This document shows positions 8,014 to 17,258 of a DNA stretch of 52,924 nt, in pieces. The notes beneath the pieces are model-generated. The model was not told the origin of the DNA. It saw nothing but the letters and a program-made list of their open reading frames with translations, and made no database searches. This stretch comes from an uncultured Bacteroidia bacterium (lineage in GTDB: Bacteria; Bacteroidota; Bacteroidia; Bacteroidales; Prolixibacteraceae). Where the stretch lies: assembly GCA_903850335.1 (NCBI GenBank), contig CAINLJ010000270.1, positions 1 through 52,924 of the forward strand, in the 5' to 3' direction. The stretch's first letter is position 1, and every line of letters begins with the position of its first letter. A program made the position numbers and the translations under genes.

Positions 8014-9849
8014 ATGAAAGGAATAAACCTTGAAGACAGGTTCACCGAATTAGTTGAAATACTTCGTTCTGAGAGGAACGAAGCCGGATTCTGGAGCGGA
8101 AAACTTTCATCAAGTTCATTGGCGACTGCTGTATCCGTTGTAGCACTCAAAATAAATAATAAAGCTGAAGATAATGCATTGGTAATAAATGGATTAAATT
8201 GGCTTTTAAATCACGTGAATTCAGACGGAGGGTATGGTGACACTCCCCAAAGTAAAAGTAACGTTAGCACTACATTACTTTGTTATGCCGCTGTCAGCTA
8301 CTGTGGCTCAGGGAATCAATCCTGCAATTTAGTTATTGATGGGATCCGGACCTATCTTTCCAAAGAAAGAATTAATCTTGAAAGCCGGGAAATAACCTCT
8401 TCAGTTTTGGCTTTTTACGGAAATGATTATACCTTTTCTGTTCCTATACTTTCTATGCTTGTAATATGTGGTGTTCTTGATTCAAAAAGTTGTGACAAGA
8501 TCCCCCAATTGCCGTTTGAATTTACATTATTACCCACTTCATGGTATAGTTTATTCAATCTGCATGTTGTTAGCTATGCCATACCTGCATTGGTAGCAGT
8601 AGGAATTTTTGTTTTCAAATCCAGGAAAAGACATAATCCATTAATGGCCTGGATAAGGAAAAAGTCAATAAATCATGCATTGCGAAAACTTGAAAATATT
8701 GTACCCGAAAGTGGTGGCTTTCTGGAGGCTATTCCTTTAACTGCCTTTGTATCGATGTGTCTTATTTCCTCGGGATATGCAAATAACGGTGTTGTTAACA
8801 AAGGCATACATTTTTTGCAAATCCAGCAACGACAGGATGGGAGTTGGCCAATCGATACGGATCTTTCAACCTGGGTAACGACACTAAGCGTTAAATCACT
8901 TGGTTCGGAGATGATTAATAAATTCTCTATAAGTGAAATATCAAGGATTATAAACCATCTGGAATCCGTTCAATCTGCGAATATACACCCTTTTAATCAG
9001 GCGCAACCCGGCGGTTGGGGTTGGACGAATTTTTCCGGATCGGTGCCTGACGTCGACGATACATGCGGAGCAATTTTGGCATTGCTCGAATTGCAAGAAT
9101 CCAAAGTTGACATAAATCCAATTATTAATGGTTGTAAATGGCTGTTATCACTGCAAAATAAAGACGGCGGTTTTCCTACTTTCTGCAAAGGTTGGGGCCG
9201 TCTTCCTTTTGACAGTAGTTGTGCAGATCTGACGGGCCATGTATTTCTTGCTTTAACAAGGTCCAGAGAGATTATAGACAATGAAATGCCTCCAGGGCTA
9301 AAGAATTCAATTAACGATTCTATTGCCCGGGCATTGGGTTACTTGTGGAAAGTCCAGGAGGATAATGGTTGTTGGATACCATTATGGTTTGGAAACCAGC
9401 ATTCAAAGGATTTCAAGAATCCTGTTTATGGTACAGCTAAAGTGGTTATCTATTTAAGAGATAGCTTATTGTGTCATTTGCTTGATGATAATATTAAAGT
9501 AAATGTTCAAAAGATGTTGTTGCGTGCACAACAGTTCTTACTGAGTCAACAAAACGATGATGGCAGTTGGGGCGGTGAGATTGGGATTGAAGGAAGTATT
9601 GAAGAAAGTGCACTGGCAATTTCTGCTCTTGCAGGGATCAATGAGAGTGCTTGCATAAGAGGATTTGACTGGTTGCAGATGGAGTATGTCAAAAACGGAT
9701 TAAGATCAAATCCAATAGGTCTTTACTTTGCAATGCTATGGTACGATGAGAAGCTTTTCCCAATTATTTATTATATTGAGGCCATCCGGAGATATCTGAA
9801 AAACGGACCCTCCTTTTGTCAGAATGAAAAACTATCAGGAATTGTGTAG
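8014..9849 (+). CDS. Class II terpene cyclase of the squalene-hopene cyclase family
   Basis: 611 residues from the ATG at 8014 (a TTG lies three codons earlier). The class II catalytic motif is D346-V-D348-D349-T, at the place expected from squalene-hopene cyclase (DxDDTA). QW-type repeats are seen as QDGSWPID, GGWGWTN, KDGGFPTFCKGWG, DNGCWIPLWFG and DDGSWGGE. The C-terminus, with IGLYFAMLWYDEKLFP, resembles that of squalene and sporulenol-type cyclases. A hydrophobic stretch near residues 180-200 may be the membrane-dipping segment of the family. Protonation-initiated cyclisation of a polyprenoid at the inner membrane face is expected. No squalene synthase (HpnCDE or ERG9 type) is present in the window, so the substrate may be a polyprenyl chain from the upstream synthase rather than squalene. 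Confidence 0.85.
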   Translation: MKGINLEDRFTELVEILRSERNEAGFWSGKLSSSSLATAVSVVALKINNKAEDNALVINGLNWLLNHVNSDGGYGDTPQSKSNVSTTLLCYAAVSYCGSGNQSCNLVIDGIRTYLSKERINLESREITSSVLAFYGNDYTFSVPILSMLVICGVLDSKSCDKIPQLPFEFTLLPTSWYSLFNLHVVSYAIPALVAVGIFVFKSRKRHNPLMAWIRKKSINHALRKLENIVPESGGFLEAIPLTAFVSMCLISSGYANNGVVNKGIHFLQIQQRQDGSWPIDTDLSTWVTTLSVKSLGSEMINKFSISEISRIINHLESVQSANIHPFNQAQPGGWGWTNFSGSVPDVDDTCGAILALLELQESKVDINPIINGCKWLLSLQNKDGGFPTFCKGWGRLPFDSSCADLTGHVFLALTRSREIIDNEMPPGLKNSINDSIARALGYLWKVQEDNGCWIPLWFGNQHSKDFKNPVYGTAKVVIYLRDSLLCHLLDDNIKVNVQKMLLRAQQFLLSQQNDDGSWGGEIGIEGSIEESALAISALAGINESACIRGFDWLQMEYVKNGLRSNPIGLYFAMLWYDEKLFPIIYYIEAIRRYLKNGPSFCQNEKLSGIV

Positions 9850-10863
9850 ATGCGCAAGAAATTAATCATAATTGGATTATTATTTCCGGTGTGGATATTA
9901 TTGTATTACTACAAGGAAGAATCAGCGAATTTTATTGTATATAATTGGTTTCGTTTACCTTATGAATCAAATGTTTCGACTACATTATGGTTTTTTATCA
10001 GTAATCTTCAAAAAATCTTTCTAATACTCGTTCTGGTTATATTTCTTACAGGGATCGTACGTTCGTATTTTTCTCCTGAAAAGACAAGGAATATTTTGGA
10101 GGGGAAACCTCTTTTTGCCGGGAATGTTCTAGCTTCACTCCTTGGGATACTTACACCCTTCTGTTCCTGTTCCGCAATACCCCTTTTTTTGGGATTTGTC
10201 GAAACTGGTATTCCTCTCGGAATAACATTTTCTTTTCTCATTGCTGCACCTATGATCAATGAAGTTGCTGTAATCATGTTATTTAGCATGTTTGGCTGGA
10301 AGACAGGGTTAGTTTATGTTTTATCAGGGCTTTTAATTTCGATCCTCTCAGGTTGGATAATAGGTAGGCTGAAACTGGAAAGATGGCTTCAGGATTGGGT
10401 AATTCAGATAAAAACAGGAATCGGACAATCGTCAGATGCGCAATTGGATTTCAGCACCCGGATCGAAATTGGCCAAAGTGCTGTCAGGGAGATAGTTATA
10501 AAAATATGGCTGTATGTTGTTGCAGGTATTGCAGTTGGGGCTATCGTTCATGGATATGTTTCCAATGATTATTTAGCAGGTCTGTTCAACAAATCAACCT
10601 GGTATTCAGTCCCGCTGGCCGTTTTAACGGGAATTCCAATTTATGCCTGTTCACCGGGGGCAGTACCCATTTTATATGCTCTTATAGAAAAAGGAGTTCC
10701 GTTAGGCACGGCACTTGCATTTATGATGTCTGTAATTGCTATTTCATTACCGGAATTAATTATCCTTAAAAAAGTATTGAAGATTCAATTTATCCTGGTT
10801 TTTGCGGGAATTTTAACGGTTGGTATTATTCTGGTAGGCTATGTAATGAATCTCGTGTTTTAA
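9850..10863 (+). CDS. UPF0718/ArsP-type permease with CSCS motif
   Basis: 337 residues with about eight to ten membrane segments. The family signature TPFCSCSAIPLFLGF (C105 and C107) and the second-half motif YACSPGAVPI are both present; this two-half arrangement is typical of the DUF318/UPF0718 permeases, which include ArsP and relatives linked to metal or organoarsenical efflux. The ATG directly follows the stop of the cyclase gene, so the two are almost certainly cotranscribed. In this context the substrate need not be a metalloid. The paired cysteines could bind a metal or take part in thiol chemistry. The family call is strong and the substrate unknown. Confidence 0.8.
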   Translation: MRKKLIIIGLLFPVWILLYYYKEESANFIVYNWFRLPYESNVSTTLWFFISNLQKIFLILVLVIFLTGIVRSYFSPEKTRNILEGKPLFAGNVLASLLGILTPFCSCSAIPLFLGFVETGIPLGITFSFLIAAPMINEVAVIMLFSMFGWKTGLVYVLSGLLISILSGWIIGRLKLERWLQDWVIQIKTGIGQSSDAQLDFSTRIEIGQSAVREIVIKIWLYVVAGIAVGAIVHGYVSNDYLAGLFNKSTWYSVPLAVLTGIPIYACSPGAVPILYALIEKGVPLGTALAFMMSVIAISLPELIILKKVLKIQFILVFAGILTVGIILVGYVMNLVF

Positions 10864-10961
10864 CCTAATCCCTTATTTAGACGTAAACTAAATTCTCCTG
10901 CATCCTTGCACATACTGCGGAATGATTCTAATTTTAGGGCAAAGTTTATACTCAAAAAATT

Positions 10962-12176
10962 ATGAATAAGCGTATTATTTCGTTCATATTTGCTGCTTTA
11001 TCATTAGCGGTTACAGCTAAAGCTCAGGATGCGACAACCTGGAGGGGACCCGGATCAACGGGTATTTATCCGGAAAATGGGTTATTAAGATCATGGCCTT
11101 CTGAGGGTCCGCAACTCCTTTGGCATTATGATGATCTGGGTGATGGCTTTTCTTCCCCTGTGTTCGCAAATGAGAAGATTTATATCTCTGCAGCAGAAGA
11201 TAATAAGGGATTTATTTATGCATTAAACCCGGACGGAAAGCTCGAATGGAAGGCTTCGTACGGTGAAGAATGGATAGAGAATTATCCTGGTGCCAGAGCA
11301 ACTCCCACTGTTTGTGGTGATAAACTATATATTTATTCGGGAACCGGGGTCCTAACCTGTTTGAACACATCCAATGGATCGGTTAACTGGAAAAAAGATA
11401 TTATTAAGGATTATGAAGGTGCCAATATTAATTGGGGTGTAACAGAGACGGTAGTTATCGAAGGCGATAAGGTTTATATTACATGTGGCGGACCAGTAAA
11501 TAATATTGTTGCCTTGAATCGTAATAACGGTCAGCTTGTTTGGAGCAGCAAGGGTGTGGGAGAAAAGCCTGCATATTGCACACCGGTTATCGTGAAACTT
11601 CAATCACGTAAGTTGTTGGTTACCATGACGGAAAAACATATTATTGGATTAGATGCTGAGACAGGGGTAACACTTTGGTCATACGAGCATATAAACCAGT
11701 GGGCAGTTCAGGCAAATACCCCAGTCTTTTATGAGAATAGTCTCTTCTGTTTTAGTGGTTATGGCCAGGGGGGAGAAAGACTTGATTTAAATGCAGACGG
11801 AAGTCAGGTTACTAAGGTATGGTTCAGCAAAAAGGTTGACAGCCGAATGGGAGGTGCTGTTATTCTGAACGGTTATATATACGGATCGGGCGATAATACA
11901 CGAGACTGGCAATGTACAGATTGGAAGACCGGGGAACAGAAATATGCCTCTCAGGCAATTGCTAAGGGTAATGTTATTGCTGCCGATGGAATGTTGTTTT
12001 GTTATAGCGAAAGAGGCGAACTTGCAATTGTCCCGGCAACTCCCCAGGGATTCAATATTGCAGGTAAAACAAAGGTTGAATTGGGAAGTGGTCAGCATTG
12101 GGCTCATTTAGTGATTCATGATGGTCGTCTTTATGTAAGGCACGGTAAGTCACTAATTGCCTACAAGATAAAATAA
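10962..12176 (+). CDS. Secreted PQQ-like beta-propeller protein (first of a tandem set)
   Basis: 404 residues with a cleavable signal peptide ending near AKAQD. The mature start WRGPGSTGIYPENGLL is the usual opening of Bacteroidota and Planctomycetes PQQ-like propellers. Blades repeat the pattern of a Tyr/Ala-rich strand followed by NG(K/Q)L-x-W, for example near ALNPDGKLEWK and LNRNNGQLVWS. The fold is that of BamB and quinoprotein dehydrogenases, but no catalytic Asp/Glu set or cytochrome domain marks it as a true PQQ enzyme. It is probably periplasmic or at the outer membrane. A strong terminator hairpin follows it (12209-12250). Confidence 0.85.
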   Translation: MNKRIISFIFAALSLAVTAKAQDATTWRGPGSTGIYPENGLLRSWPSEGPQLLWHYDDLGDGFSSPVFANEKIYISAAEDNKGFIYALNPDGKLEWKASYGEEWIENYPGARATPTVCGDKLYIYSGTGVLTCLNTSNGSVNWKKDIIKDYEGANINWGVTETVVIEGDKVYITCGGPVNNIVALNRNNGQLVWSSKGVGEKPAYCTPVIVKLQSRKLLVTMTEKHIIGLDAETGVTLWSYEHINQWAVQANTPVFYENSLFCFSGYGQGGERLDLNADGSQVTKVWFSKKVDSRMGGAVILNGYIYGSGDNTRDWQCTDWKTGEQKYASQAIAKGNVIAADGMLFCYSERGELAIVPATPQGFNIAGKTKVELGSGQHWAHLVIHDGRLYVRHGKSLIAYKIK

Positions 12177-12208
12177 TTTGGTTTTTATCATGCATTTAAA
12201 CTCATATT

Positions 12209-12250
12209 AAAACGGGAGAAATTGTAAACAAACCAATATTCTCCCGTTTT
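12209..12250 (+). terminator. Hairpin terminator inside the cluster
   Basis: Arms AAAACGGGAGAA (12209-12220) and TTCTCCCGTTTT (12239-12250) pair perfectly over 12 bases around an 18-base loop, and the right arm runs into T-rich sequence. It lies between two tandem propeller genes on the same strand, with only 23 bases before the next ATG, so it may attenuate rather than end transcription. It could also protect the 3' end of the upstream message. Confidence 0.75.
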
Positions 12251-12273
12251 TAATTATCATCAATACGTTAACT

Positions 12274-13530
12274 ATGAAGAAAGTTGTTTTGTTTATCATT
12301 ATAGTTTTAATAACCCAATCTGCATTCAATCAGGTAATTCAATGGAGAGGGCCCAAAAGGGACGGATATTTTAAAGAAACCGGGTTAATGAAGTCATGGC
12401 CAGTTGAGGGACCTCAGATAGTCTTAAAGGTCGATAATCTGGGGAAGGGATATTCGTCACCCGTAGTTGCAAATCAAACTATTTACATAACCGGTATGAT
12501 TGATTCTCTCGATTATCTTACTTCGGTTGACAATATGGGAAAAGTAAACTGGCAGGTGCCATATGGACGATCATGGTCCAAATCCTTTCCTGATACCCGC
12601 TCTACGCCAACTGTTGAAGGTGACCGGGTTTATGTAATTGGAGGTCAGGGCCGGCTGGTTTGTATTAATGCCTATACAGGGAAAGAAATCTGGGCTGTTG
12701 ATGTTGATCAGGAATTTAAGGGAGAATGGCACAATTGGGGAGTTTCCGAATCACCCCTCGTTGTTGACGATAATGTAATTTGTACTCCAGGAGGTAAAGA
12801 AACCTCGGTAGTGGCGTTTAATAAAAATACTGGAAAACTTGTTTGGAAGAGTGAGTGTATAGGAGGCCAAAGGTCTTATGCTTCTCCAACTCTTTATGAG
12901 TATGGAAAATTCAGATTCATCCTTGCGATGACTACAACTCACCTTATTGCACTATTACCCGAAAATGGTAAAACAGCCTGGAGTTATAAATATTTCAAAA
13001 ACGAATGGGTAGAGGATAAAGAGGATGATGGACTTATTTTGACAAATACTCCTGTTTATAAAAATAATGAGATCTTCCTGTCGATGGGGTATGATTATCC
13101 GGCTGTAATGCTTAAAATGGATTCAACAGGAACTGGTGTTACAGAAAAGTGGATAGACCATACACTTGATAATCATCATCATGGAGTGATGGTATATGGC
13201 GATTATCTATACGGTTCAAATTGGATAAGTAACGGCAAAGGAAAATGGGTTTGCCTTAAATGGGATACAGGTGAGGTTCGTTATGAGACCGACTGGATTA
13301 ACAAGGGATCAATTATCGGGGCAGAAAATTTGTTTTATGTTTATGAAGAGAAGTCCGGCACTGTTGGGCTGATTAAACCGAATCCAGATAAATGGGATGT
13401 AATAAGCTCATTTAAGCTTACAAGTGGCACAGGACCTCATTGGGCACATCCATTTATAAATGATGGTAAGCTCTATATGCGCCATGGTTCTGTTTTGGTA
13501 GTTTATGCCATTCGGGAACCAATGCGTTAA
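12274..13530 (+). CDS. Secreted PQQ-like beta-propeller protein
   Basis: 418 residues, with a signal peptide of about 19 residues (ITQSAFNQ at its end) and a mature start QWRGPKRDGYFKETGLMKSWP. Blade motifs include GKVNWQVPYG, GKEIWAVD, GKLVWKSE and GKTAWSYKY. It is a clear paralogue of the next gene: both share the phrases FPDTRSTP/YPDTRCTP, GVSES and GPHWAHP/GPYWAHP. It therefore belongs to a tandem duplication. It is probably a periplasmic seven- or eight-bladed propeller. Its only start-proximal sequence is the terminator just upstream, so expression depends on readthrough or on a promoter hidden in that hairpin. Confidence 0.85.
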   Translation: MKKVVLFIIIVLITQSAFNQVIQWRGPKRDGYFKETGLMKSWPVEGPQIVLKVDNLGKGYSSPVVANQTIYITGMIDSLDYLTSVDNMGKVNWQVPYGRSWSKSFPDTRSTPTVEGDRVYVIGGQGRLVCINAYTGKEIWAVDVDQEFKGEWHNWGVSESPLVVDDNVICTPGGKETSVVAFNKNTGKLVWKSECIGGQRSYASPTLYEYGKFRFILAMTTTHLIALLPENGKTAWSYKYFKNEWVEDKEDDGLILTNTPVYKNNEIFLSMGYDYPAVMLKMDSTGTGVTEKWIDHTLDNHHHGVMVYGDYLYGSNWISNGKGKWVCLKWDTGEVRYETDWINKGSIIGAENLFYVYEEKSGTVGLIKPNPDKWDVISSFKLTSGTGPHWAHPFINDGKLYMRHGSVLVVYAIREPMR

Positions 13531-13594
13531 AATAGAAGTATTTCAAAAAACATTCTATCTAAATATCCAATTAATAATACTTAATTTCTAATTA

Positions 13595-14839
13595 ATGAAG
13601 GCAACTGTTTTTTTTATTTTGATGTTTCTTTTGCTGGATTCATTTGGTCAGGAAATCGTTCAATGGCGGGGTCCATTACGTAATGGAATCTATAATGAGA
13701 AGGGTCTTCTAAAAAAGTGGCCTGAAGCAGGACCTAAAGTCGAATTGGAGATTTCAGGAATTGGAAAGGGGTATTCGCAACCTGTTGTGTCAGATAATAT
13801 GATCTTTGTAACCGGAATTAAACAGGATACATTGGATATGATTTCTGCTTATGATCTGAAAGGTAATCTGATTTGGAATCAGATTTATGGTCGTGCATGG
13901 GCAAATTCATATCCAGACACTCGTTGTACGCCTACTATACAAAATCATAAAGTATATCTAATTAGTGGAATGGGTGCAGTTACCTGTCTGGATGCCTTAA
14001 ATGGAAAAATAGTCTGGTCGCAGGAGGCTCACACACAATTTAAGGGAAGCTACGATCGATGGGGTGTTTCTGAATCCGTTTTACTTACCGATCAGGCTGC
14101 TCTCTATGTCACAGGAGGAGAAGAGACAACTGTAGTAGCCTTTGATAAGATTACTGGTAAATTAATTTGGAAAACCAAAAGCGTTGGAGGTTCACGTGCT
14201 TATGTTTCCTCCTTACTTATTGAACGTAACGGAATGAAAATCGTTGTTGCAGAAACAATGGATAACCTGATTGGAATCAATGCCACAGACGGAGAAATTC
14301 TTTGGAATTTCGATCTTAAACCATTCGAACAAGTGAAAATGGGAAAAGGCATCAACACAAATACACCACTCTATTTTGACGGAGACCTGTTCGTGACGAG
14401 TGGTTATGACCATACTGCAGTTATGATTTCGCTTTCTCCAGATTGCCGTAATGTAACTTTGAAATGGCAAAATGATGTAATGGACACGCATCATGGAGGT
14501 GTTGTCCTGATCGACGGAAATATTTTTGGAACTAACTGGATCAATAATTCCAAAGGACAGTGGGTTTCACTCAATTGGGCAACGGGCAATACGAATTGGG
14601 TAAAAGATTGGATAGCAAAGGGTTCTATAATTGCTGCTGATGGCCTGCTTTATTGTTATGATGAAAAAGCAGGTAATGTGGCGCTCGTTCAGCCAGATTC
14701 GTCTGATTTCAAAATTATAAGTACTTTTAAGTTCGAAGGTGGAGAAGGCCCTTATTGGGCGCATCCATCAATATATGAAGGAAAGCTTTATCTCCGTCAT
14801 GGTAATGTAATGCGCAGTTATAATGTAAAAGGGGAATAA
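13595..14839 (+). CDS. Secreted PQQ-like beta-propeller protein
   Basis: 414 residues with a short signal peptide (hydrophobic FFILMFLLLDSFGQ) and the family start QWRGPLRNGIYNEKGLLKKWP. Internal blades carry GNLIWNQIYG, GKIVWSQ, GKLIWKTK and GEILWNFD. It is paralogous to the preceding protein over its whole length, as shown by shared motifs such as GVSES and WGSIIAADGLLYCYDE-like blade ends. The genes are 64 bases apart. A scaffold, ligand-binding or electron-transfer-partner role outside the inner membrane is reasonable; no cofactor-binding residues can be pointed out. Confidence 0.85.
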   Translation: MKATVFFILMFLLLDSFGQEIVQWRGPLRNGIYNEKGLLKKWPEAGPKVELEISGIGKGYSQPVVSDNMIFVTGIKQDTLDMISAYDLKGNLIWNQIYGRAWANSYPDTRCTPTIQNHKVYLISGMGAVTCLDALNGKIVWSQEAHTQFKGSYDRWGVSESVLLTDQAALYVTGGEETTVVAFDKITGKLIWKTKSVGGSRAYVSSLLIERNGMKIVVAETMDNLIGINATDGEILWNFDLKPFEQVKMGKGINTNTPLYFDGDLFVTSGYDHTAVMISLSPDCRNVTLKWQNDVMDTHHGGVVLIDGNIFGTNWINNSKGQWVSLNWATGNTNWVKDWIAKGSIIAADGLLYCYDEKAGNVALVQPDSSDFKIISTFKFEGGEGPYWAHPSIYEGKLYLRHGNVMRSYNVKGE

Positions 14840-14857
14840 TCTTTAATCCGAAGATTG

Positions 14858-16285
14858 ATGATTCAAAAAAAGATTTTGAATATTACGATTATAGTAGTTT
14901 CAGTCGTTGGTATAATGATGATTATATGGTGGCTGACAAAGGATCCTACAGCCAAATTCTCCAAAAGTCTTCCCGGGCTGGATAAAAGAGGAGTAGGAGA
15001 CACGGTATCCGAAAATGTTGAAATAGGTAAAATATTTGAATCCAATACATTAGTTTATAATGAATTGCCAGGTACATGGCCGCGTTTCAGGGGCGTTGAT
15101 TTTGATAATATTTCTAAGTCCCCTGTCAGACTGAAAGAAAAGTTTGGATCCAAAGGTCCGGATATTAGATGGACGTTATCATTGGGTGAGGGGCATTCAG
15201 GGGCTGCTATTTATAAAGGGCTTGTGTACGTTCTTGATTATAACGAGAAAGATAAGGCTGATTTATTGCGATGCCTGATTCTTAAGGACGGAAAAGAATT
15301 ATGGAGACGAGGTTATCACGTTACGATCAAGAGAAATCATGGAATGTCAAGAACAATTCCTGCAATAAACGAAAAATATATCGTTACAATAGGACCACGT
15401 TGTCACGTGATGTGTCTCGACCGGACAACTGGCAACTTCAGATGGGGACTCGATGTTGCAAAGGAATATGCTGTAGAAATACCGTTCTGGTATACAGGAC
15501 AGTGTCCTTTGATTGACAACGACATAGCAGTTATAGCTACTGGTGGAAAGGCACTTATGGTTGGCATAAGCTGTGAGACTGGAAAGAAATTATGGGAAAC
15601 CCCTAATCCTGATGGCTGGAACATGTCTCATTCCTCAATAATGCCATTCAATTTTGGAGGCCGTAAGATGTATGTTTACAGCGCAATAGGTGGGATGGCA
15701 GGAATAGCCGCTGATGGGCCGGATGTCGGCAAGGTACTCTGGAAAACGTCGGCATGGAACCATTCGGTTGTTGCACCTTCCCCAGTATGTATGCCGGATG
15801 GAAAAATCTTTATTACTGCCGGCTATGGGGCAGGAGCAATGATGTTGCAACTTAAAAAAAATGGAAGTGCTTTTTCACTTAATGTTTTGCAGCAATACCT
15901 TCCAAGGTTTGGACTCGCTTGTGAACAACAAACTCCAGTATTTTGGGAAGGACACTTGTTTGGAATATTACCCAAAGATGCCGGTTCATTGAGAAATCAA
16001 TTTGTTTGTGTGGATCCTTATGATTGTAAGAAAATGGTATGGTCAAGTGGTCCGACCTCGCGATTTGGACTAGGTCCTTATTTTATTGCCGATAATAAAT
16101 TCTTTATTCTTGACGATGAGGGTACACTGACAATTATCAAACCAAGTTCCTCCAGGTATATACAACTTGATCAGGCCAAGGTGGTTAAAGACGGTGCAGA
16201 TGCATGGGCGCCAATGGCAATCGCTGATGGTTATCTAATATTAAGAGATTCAAAGACAATGACTTGCATTAATATGAACCTTTAA
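14858..16285 (+). CDS. Membrane-anchored PQQ-like beta-propeller protein
   Basis: 475 residues from the ATG at 14858 (a TTG lies one codon before). The N-terminus holds a single hydrophobic segment (ILNITIIVVSVVGIMMIIWW) without an obvious cleavage site, so it is probably an inner-membrane anchor facing the periplasm. The propeller begins after a linker of about 45 residues with TWPRFRGVDFDNIS, the membrane-anchored variant of the WRGP opening. It is rich in Trp and Gly and has two near-adjacent cysteines in CMPDG and ACEQQ. It is more diverged from the other propellers and includes blades resembling the GHSGAAIYKGLVYVLDY type. It follows the previous stop by 18 bases and precedes the NHL protein by 9. 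Confidence 0.8.
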   Translation: MIQKKILNITIIVVSVVGIMMIIWWLTKDPTAKFSKSLPGLDKRGVGDTVSENVEIGKIFESNTLVYNELPGTWPRFRGVDFDNISKSPVRLKEKFGSKGPDIRWTLSLGEGHSGAAIYKGLVYVLDYNEKDKADLLRCLILKDGKELWRRGYHVTIKRNHGMSRTIPAINEKYIVTIGPRCHVMCLDRTTGNFRWGLDVAKEYAVEIPFWYTGQCPLIDNDIAVIATGGKALMVGISCETGKKLWETPNPDGWNMSHSSIMPFNFGGRKMYVYSAIGGMAGIAADGPDVGKVLWKTSAWNHSVVAPSPVCMPDGKIFITAGYGAGAMMLQLKKNGSAFSLNVLQQYLPRFGLACEQQTPVFWEGHLFGILPKDAGSLRNQFVCVDPYDCKKMVWSSGPTSRFGLGPYFIADNKFFILDDEGTLTIIKPSSSRYIQLDQAKVVKDGADAWAPMAIADGYLILRDSKTMTCINMNL

Positions 16286-16294
16286 ATTCAATCC

Positions 16295-17254
16295 ATGAAA
16301 AACAAGGGCATACTGATTTTTCTTATTATCCTGGCTGTAATCATTGTCACAGTAGTTACTATCGATTACAGTACTTCGAAACGTGGAGAGCTTCCTCCCA
16401 ATCCATATGAGCTATCAACAGATCCTTTCACAAAGGTAGATACCTCTTTGATAATATTTAAGGAAACCAGAGATTTCGCACTTGATTTTAATGAGCCAAG
16501 GGGCGTCTGTATTAAAAATGGTCAGATTTTTGTCGTTGGTGACCAAAAAATGCAGATAATAGAACCTACGGGTAAACTGATCAGGGAAGTTAGTTTTGAT
16601 CAAAAGCCAGCCACTGTGTACTGTTCCGGCAAAAATATTTTTGTAGGTTTCAGAAAAAACCTTTCTCTTTTAACAATGGATGGCAACAAAATCATGGGAT
16701 GGAATGCCTTTTCTGATAGCACAGTAATTACAAGTATAACTGAATTTGAAGGTAAAGTATTCGTCGCCGATGCGGGTAAACGCATTATCCGGAAATTTGA
16801 TATTGAAGGTAAACCGCAGGGCATAATCGAAGGAAAGTCAGGAAATGAACAGATTCACGGATTTATTATTCCAAGCCCTTATTTTGACATTGCATTTAAT
16901 GCTGAAAATGAATTGTGGGTTGTAAATCCCGGGAAACATACCCTCGAGAATTATACAATGAATGGCGACCTACGAACATGGTGGAAGGGTTCCTCAGTCA
17001 GAATTGATGGATTTAGCGGGTGCTGTAACCCGGCACATTTTGCCTTTATGCCTGATGGAGGTTTTGTGACGAGTGAAAAAGGGATTGTTCGTATTAAAGT
17101 ATATAAACCTTCAGGTGAGTTTCTTGGCGTTGTTGCCGCTCCATCAAAATTCAGTGAGAATGCACAGGCTCCGGACCTGGCAGTTGACGACCAGGGGAAA
17201 ATATATGCCCTGGATTTAGATAAAAAGATGCTCAGACTATTCATTAAAAAGTAA
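16295..17254 (+). CDS. Membrane-anchored NHL-type six-bladed beta-propeller protein
   Basis: 319 residues with one N-terminal membrane segment (ILIFLIILAVIIVTVVTI) and a periplasmic domain built of NHL-like repeats. Examples are EPRGVCIKNGQIFVVGDQKM, FEGKVFVADAGKRIIRKFD and DDQGKIYALDLDKKMLRLF. A conserved-looking FSGCCNPAHFAF segment near residue 244 places two adjacent cysteines, followed by VTSEKGIVRIKVY. I associate that GCCNP block with a recurrent NHL subfamily, though this is from memory. It lies immediately before the small four-cysteine and Tat ferredoxin genes, so a role as docking surface for the periplasmic FeS proteins is plausible. Confidence 0.75.
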   Translation: MKNKGILIFLIILAVIIVTVVTIDYSTSKRGELPPNPYELSTDPFTKVDTSLIIFKETRDFALDFNEPRGVCIKNGQIFVVGDQKMQIIEPTGKLIREVSFDQKPATVYCSGKNIFVGFRKNLSLLTMDGNKIMGWNAFSDSTVITSITEFEGKVFVADAGKRIIRKFDIEGKPQGIIEGKSGNEQIHGFIIPSPYFDIAFNAENELWVVNPGKHTLENYTMNGDLRTWWKGSSVRIDGFSGCCNPAHFAFMPDGGFVTSEKGIVRIKVYKPSGEFLGVVAAPSKFSENAQAPDLAVDDQGKIYALDLDKKMLRLFIKK

Positions 17255-17258
17255 AACC

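Noticed and set aside
10962-16285. True PQQ-dependent alcohol dehydrogenases
   Set aside because: The propeller fold is shared, but I see no catalytic Asp/Glu set, no adjacent Cys-Cys disulfide ring and no fused cytochrome, so the name is not justified.
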